This document shows, piece by piece, positions 6,612 to 9,359 of a stretch of 9,359 nucleotides of DNA. The notes beneath the pieces were generated by a model. That model saw nothing but the letters and a program-made list of their open reading frames with translations, made no database searches and had not been told where the DNA came from. The stretch lies in NCBI GenBank assembly GCA_002338895.1, contig DDJH01000218.1, positions 553 to 9,911 of the forward strand, read 5' to 3'. The first letter of the stretch is position 1; each line of letters begins with the position of its first letter. The DNA is from Lentisphaeria bacterium UBA1829. GTDB lineage: Bacteria > Verrucomicrobiota > Lentisphaeria > Victivallales > UBA1829. The position numbers and the translations under genes are program-made.

Positions 6612-7331
6612 TCAGTTGTACATGGAGTAGACATAGATGTTGGCGGCCATCTTCAGCGCAAAGGTCCTCTGACGTCGGGAAAAGTGAAAGCCGACCCACC
6701 CGCAGTGAAGATCGCTGGAGTTCATCAGCGCAACAAGACGTCCTTTGTACCAAGCGCCCCAGAGACCGTTGTTGACGCCCTGAAGATGTGCCCAGTCGGT
6801 AATCGTGTAATAGGTGAAGAAAACTCCGTCGGACATGGGAAGCTTCCGCATTTCAATGCCCGGAAGAATTTCCCGGAGAAGGGTTCGGACACTGTCGAAA
6901 AAGAGATCCTCCTTGATCTGCCGAAGCGCCACGCAGTCGTCCACAAAGAGAAATCCGCCGCGGAGAAGGTACTCTTTCAGGTTCTGCTTCTGGCGCGCCG
7001 TCGCTGCGATCGCCCCCTTGCCGCTGAGAAAAAGAAGGGGAAAGTCGGTCATCTGGTCAAGACGGTCGATGTCGGCAATGTTCCACTCCAGCTTCATGTT
7101 CATGGACGTGTTTTTCCGGAGCCAGTCGACAATGATGACATCGCCGCTCGGATGGTAGAACCAGCCGAGACTGTCGCCTCTCCGATACCCCGTCGTCGGA
7201 AATTTGAGACGTGCCCACGAGATGCGGCTCCCCCGCGCATTCTCAAATTTGTCCGCCCCCGAAAGCGTGTGCAGCGGCAGAAGGATCAGAAAAAGTGGAA
7301 GAAACAGAAGCAGCCTTTGTCTGTGTCTCAT
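6612..7331 (-). CDS. DUF4159-family protein with signal peptide
   Basis: A protein of 239 residues. MRHRQR plus a leucine-rich hydrophobic stretch (residues 7-20) and TLSGAD form a Sec signal peptide, probably cut near residue 25, so the mature protein is exported. The body matches DUF4159: ISWARLKFPTTG, MTDFPLLFLSGKGAI (94-108), KEYLLRGGFLFVDD (119-132), LPMSDGVFFTYY and LVALMNSSDLHCGWVG (199-214). The FLFVDD and DLxCGW blocks are the usual family marks. The fold resembles GATase-like domains, but its biochemical role is unknown. Its ATG overlaps the stop of the upstream transglutaminase gene by 4 bases (ATGA), and AAAGGG lies about 9 bases upstream inside that gene, so the two are translationally coupled. 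In related phyla DUF4159 genes accompany MoxR ATPase, DUF58 and VWA genes. Confidence 0.85.
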   Translation of the reverse strand: MRHRQRLLLFLPLFLILLPLHTLSGADKFENARGSRISWARLKFPTTGYRRGDSLGWFYHPSGDVIIVDWLRKNTSMNMKLEWNIADIDRLDQMTDFPLLFLSGKGAIAATARQKQNLKEYLLRGGFLFVDDCVALRQIKEDLFFDSVRTLLREILPGIEMRKLPMSDGVFFTYYTITDWAHLQGVNNGLWGAWYKGRLVALMNSSDLHCGWVGFHFSRRQRTFALKMAANIYVYSMYN

Positions 7332-9358
7332 AACGGGAACCCTTTCGAAAAAATGGAACGGAGAATCCGCCGCATCTCCTGAAGATCTTTGCGGACTGCC
7401 GCATACTCCTCGGGTGTGAGGGCGGAACTCCCTTTGCCCGACAGCGTGAGCGTGGTGGCGTCGTCGTTCGATTCCAGACGGAGCCGGACCGGTCCGCTCT
7501 CCCGCTTCCAGGAGAGCTTGCTCCCCGGGAATTCCAGACGGAGGATGATCTCCCAGTCCCGTCCGTCGAAGAGCCGGATCGGAGAGGAAATCCGCTCCGC
7601 AGAGAAGTTTCGGAGAAGTTCGGCGGGAAGATCCGGCGCCGGAAGGGGCGTTTCTCCTTTTTGGGGAGAGAGAGCCTGAAGTGTGTACCGGGTGCTGCCG
7701 TCGCTTTCCCCTGCGGAAACCGTCCAGGATTTCAGCTCGGCGGTCGGAATGGTCGATTCCAGAATCGAGGCAAAGAAATTCCGTTCCGTTTCCGGAAGAA
7801 GTGTATTGCGGCGTCTTCGGAACGCATAATCGAACAGCCCTGTACAGTGTGTTCCAATTTCAAGCGACGAGCCGTTTCGGCGGATCGTCCGCTTCAGCTG
7901 CCCGGCGCTCCGGGTCGTTTTGACCGTCCGGAAGCGGATGCCGGGTGCATCCAGAGAGAGTCCGAGTGTCCCGTGATCGCCGGGAGGAAGATCGCCGAAC
8001 GCCGTTAGCCCGTCGGTCGCATCCAGCCAGAGATCCAGCGAAGGCACATACGCCAGCATGTGGTTGAACTGCCAGGAGGGAAAATCCGGATCGATCGTTC
8101 CGCCGCGCTGCACCAGAACCCGTTCCACGCGGATGCCCGCCCGGGCACACATGGCGGCCAGTGCGGAAGCCTTGTCCTTGCAGTCTCCGCTGCGGTCGCG
8201 GATCACGGCGGAGGCGCTGCGGGGACGGAATGCCGCCGCCCCGAGAGGGATGGTCACATAGCGCAGATCGTTCAGAAAAGTGTAGATCCGCCGGACCTTT
8301 TCCCGTTCGGAACGGGCCCCTTGCAGCAGTGTGTCGGTGAAACGCTGCGCGTCCGGATCGAGCGTCATGGCGCGGTCCGTCATCCGGCGGCACCACGCGA
8401 GAAACTCCTCCCAGGAGGGGAGGGTGGTTATGACGATCCGCGCGCGGGGGCCGACGGCCGGGCGTCCCGGAGGAATCGGCGCAAGTTCCGGCTTGTCCAG
8501 ATGGTACTTCCGGATCCGGTAGCGTTCGGCGGCCCCGCTGGTTCGGAAGGTGTGGGACGCGATCGGAATCGGCGCCTGAACGGGGATTACCGCGTGGAAG
8601 TCCGGCAGGTGACCGGTGGGACGGAGGGTCTGTTCCCGGGTGATTTCCAGAAGCGAGCCGGGACGTGGTGTCGGGATCGGTCCGCGCCCGATGCGTTGAA
8701 AACGTCCGTCCGGATCAATCAGGCGCGCCGGAATGGCGGAGGAATTGTTCGCGGGAGCAAAGCGTTTGCAGCCGGCGACGGTCTGAAAATAGAACGTGTC
8801 GGCGATCCGGATGCGGGCCGTCTGATCCGGATTCAGAATTGCGGAGATGTCGCGCCGGACCAGAAAGGCCGGATAGTCGGTGTAGCGTCTGGCAAGTTTC
8901 TGCGCGTCCGCGATCCGTTTCCGTGTCTCTTCCGAAGCCGGCTGGATGGCGGAATCGGCAACGGCGCGGGGAGCGCGCGGACGGGGCGGCTTCTCCGGTT
9001 TCCCCTCTTTCGGTTCCGGAACCGTGCGGGCGAGGGCGGGGAGGGTGGAGCGGAACGGATGGGAGTGTTTCTCCTGACCGTCAAAATACTGGGAGTTTTC
9101 GGTGATGGCAAGTTTGTGCGATTCATAGAACTGGCGGGTCAGATCCCCTGCGCGCGAAAGAGAATCGGTGAGCGGCTTTTCCGGTCCCAGCTCCTTCAGA
9201 GCCTGAAGAAAGAAGTGCGGATAGCGCGGCGGATTGAGCTGCCGGTCGGAATCGGTTGCGGAGACAAGGATCCTTCCCGGTTTCCGGAGCACGTCAAGAA
9301 AGGGGGCGCTCATGGTGTTGAACAGAAAAACCGTTTTACAGGGAGTTTTCAGGAGTTC
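7328..9358 (-). CDS. C13/caspase-like pseudo-peptidase fused to DUF3857/transglutaminase, N-terminus beyond window
   Basis: The visible 676 residues end at TGA 7328-7330; the frame stays open to the right edge. A Met codon at 9313 is in frame, but 15 sense codons precede it and join a coherent strand (CKTVFLFNTMSAPFL), so that Met is internal and the gene is partial. The first ~95 residues (NTMSAPFLDVL, GRILVSATDS, YPHFFLQAL, FYESHKLAITENSQYFDG) resemble the C-terminal half of C13/caspase-like domains, with Thr-Met-Ser-Ala where the active Cys-x-Ser-Gly would lie. A Pro/Lys/Arg-rich linker (PKEGKPEKPPRPRAPR) follows. Next come a DUF3857-like region (RRYTDYPAFLVRRD, ARLIDPDG) and a transglutaminase core with RSGDCKDKASALAAM (Cys codon 8180-8182), FNHMLAYV and WLDATDG, an intact Cys-His-Asp triad. 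The C-terminus ends in beta-rich DUF3858-like sequence. Location is probably extracytoplasmic, but the signal peptide is out of view. Confidence 0.8.
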   Translation of the reverse strand, partial: ELLKTPCKTVFLFNTMSAPFLDVLRKPGRILVSATDSDRQLNPPRYPHFFLQALKELGPEKPLTDSLSRAGDLTRQFYESHKLAITENSQYFDGQEKHSHPFRSTLPALARTVPEPKEGKPEKPPRPRAPRAVADSAIQPASEETRKRIADAQKLARRYTDYPAFLVRRDISAILNPDQTARIRIADTFYFQTVAGCKRFAPANNSSAIPARLIDPDGRFQRIGRGPIPTPRPGSLLEITREQTLRPTGHLPDFHAVIPVQAPIPIASHTFRTSGAAERYRIRKYHLDKPELAPIPPGRPAVGPRARIVITTLPSWEEFLAWCRRMTDRAMTLDPDAQRFTDTLLQGARSEREKVRRIYTFLNDLRYVTIPLGAAAFRPRSASAVIRDRSGDCKDKASALAAMCARAGIRVERVLVQRGGTIDPDFPSWQFNHMLAYVPSLDLWLDATDGLTAFGDLPPGDHGTLGLSLDAPGIRFRTVKTTRSAGQLKRTIRRNGSSLEIGTHCTGLFDYAFRRRRNTLLPETERNFFASILESTIPTAELKSWTVSAGESDGSTRYTLQALSPQKGETPLPAPDLPAELLRNFSAERISSPIRLFDGRDWEIILRLEFPGSKLSWKRESGPVRLRLESNDDATTLTLSGKGSSALTPEEYAAVRKDLQEMRRILRSIFSKGFPL
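9028..9045 (+). other. Tight G-quadruplex motif inside the transglutaminase gene
   Basis: G-runs at 9028-9030, 9034-9036, 9038-9041 and 9043-9045 are separated by loops of 3, 1 and 1 bases. This is a compact canonical G4 pattern on the plus strand, which is the template strand of the minus-strand gene. It falls in codons just before the Pro-rich linker. It may be a by-product of Pro/Arg/Ala codons in GC-rich DNA. Confidence 0.35.
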
Positions 9359-9359
9359 T

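Noticed and set aside
6594..7382. 262-codon plus-strand frame opposite the DUF4159 gene
   Set aside because: It is an antisense shadow; the minus-strand frame has a signal peptide and DUF4159 motifs.

Overview
The window looks like a chromosomal segment of a moderately GC-rich, carbohydrate-degrading bacterium, most likely of the Planctomycetota-Verrucomicrobiota-Lentisphaerota group, with Lentisphaerota (Victivallis-like) as my best guess. This rests on the gene content: a DUF4159 gene beside a transglutaminase/pseudo-peptidase fusion, a TIM-barrel isomerase paired with a Gfo/Idh oxidoreductase under an AraC regulator, and a large glycosidase without a signal peptide. It is inference, not a database match. 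No rRNA, tRNA, CRISPR array, transposase or phage gene was seen.

Layout. (1) Bases 1-155, + strand: the last 50 codons of a PLP-dependent sulfhydrylase (MetY type). It converges on an AraC-family regulator (255-1028, - strand), and a minus-strand terminator starts right at the metY stop. (2) Bases 1029-1184: an AT-rich divergent promoter region with a 19-bp dyad and a good -10 box. (3) Bases 1185-3143, + strand: a two-gene operon of a sugar phosphate isomerase/epimerase-like protein and a Gfo/Idh/MocA oxidoreductase, closed by a strong terminator. (4) Bases 3144-3411: a convergent spacer dense in structure, with two facing terminators, a G-quadruplex motif and four back-to-back hairpins, three of them enclosed by a short closing stem. 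(5) Bases 3412-6429, - strand: a 1005-residue multidomain glycoside hydrolase-like protein. (6) Bases 6430-6611: an AT-rich spacer with a weak promoter candidate. (7) Bases 6612-9358, - strand: a DUF4159 protein with a signal peptide, translationally coupled to an upstream gene that runs off the right edge. That gene reads as a C13/caspase-like domain without the usual cysteine, then a linker, a DUF3857-like region and a transglutaminase core.

How they may work together. The AraC protein probably controls the divergent isomerase/oxidoreductase pair. Such pairs oxidise and rearrange sugars or sugar derivatives, for example through 3-keto-glycoside chemistry. The facing glycosidase could supply substrates, but it has its own promoter and terminator and may be regulated separately. 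The DUF4159/transglutaminase pair resembles part of the MoxR/DUF58/VWA-type envelope operons of these phyla and is functionally separate. The main items for follow-up are the hairpin-array spacer (4) and the edge-truncated fusion protein (7).
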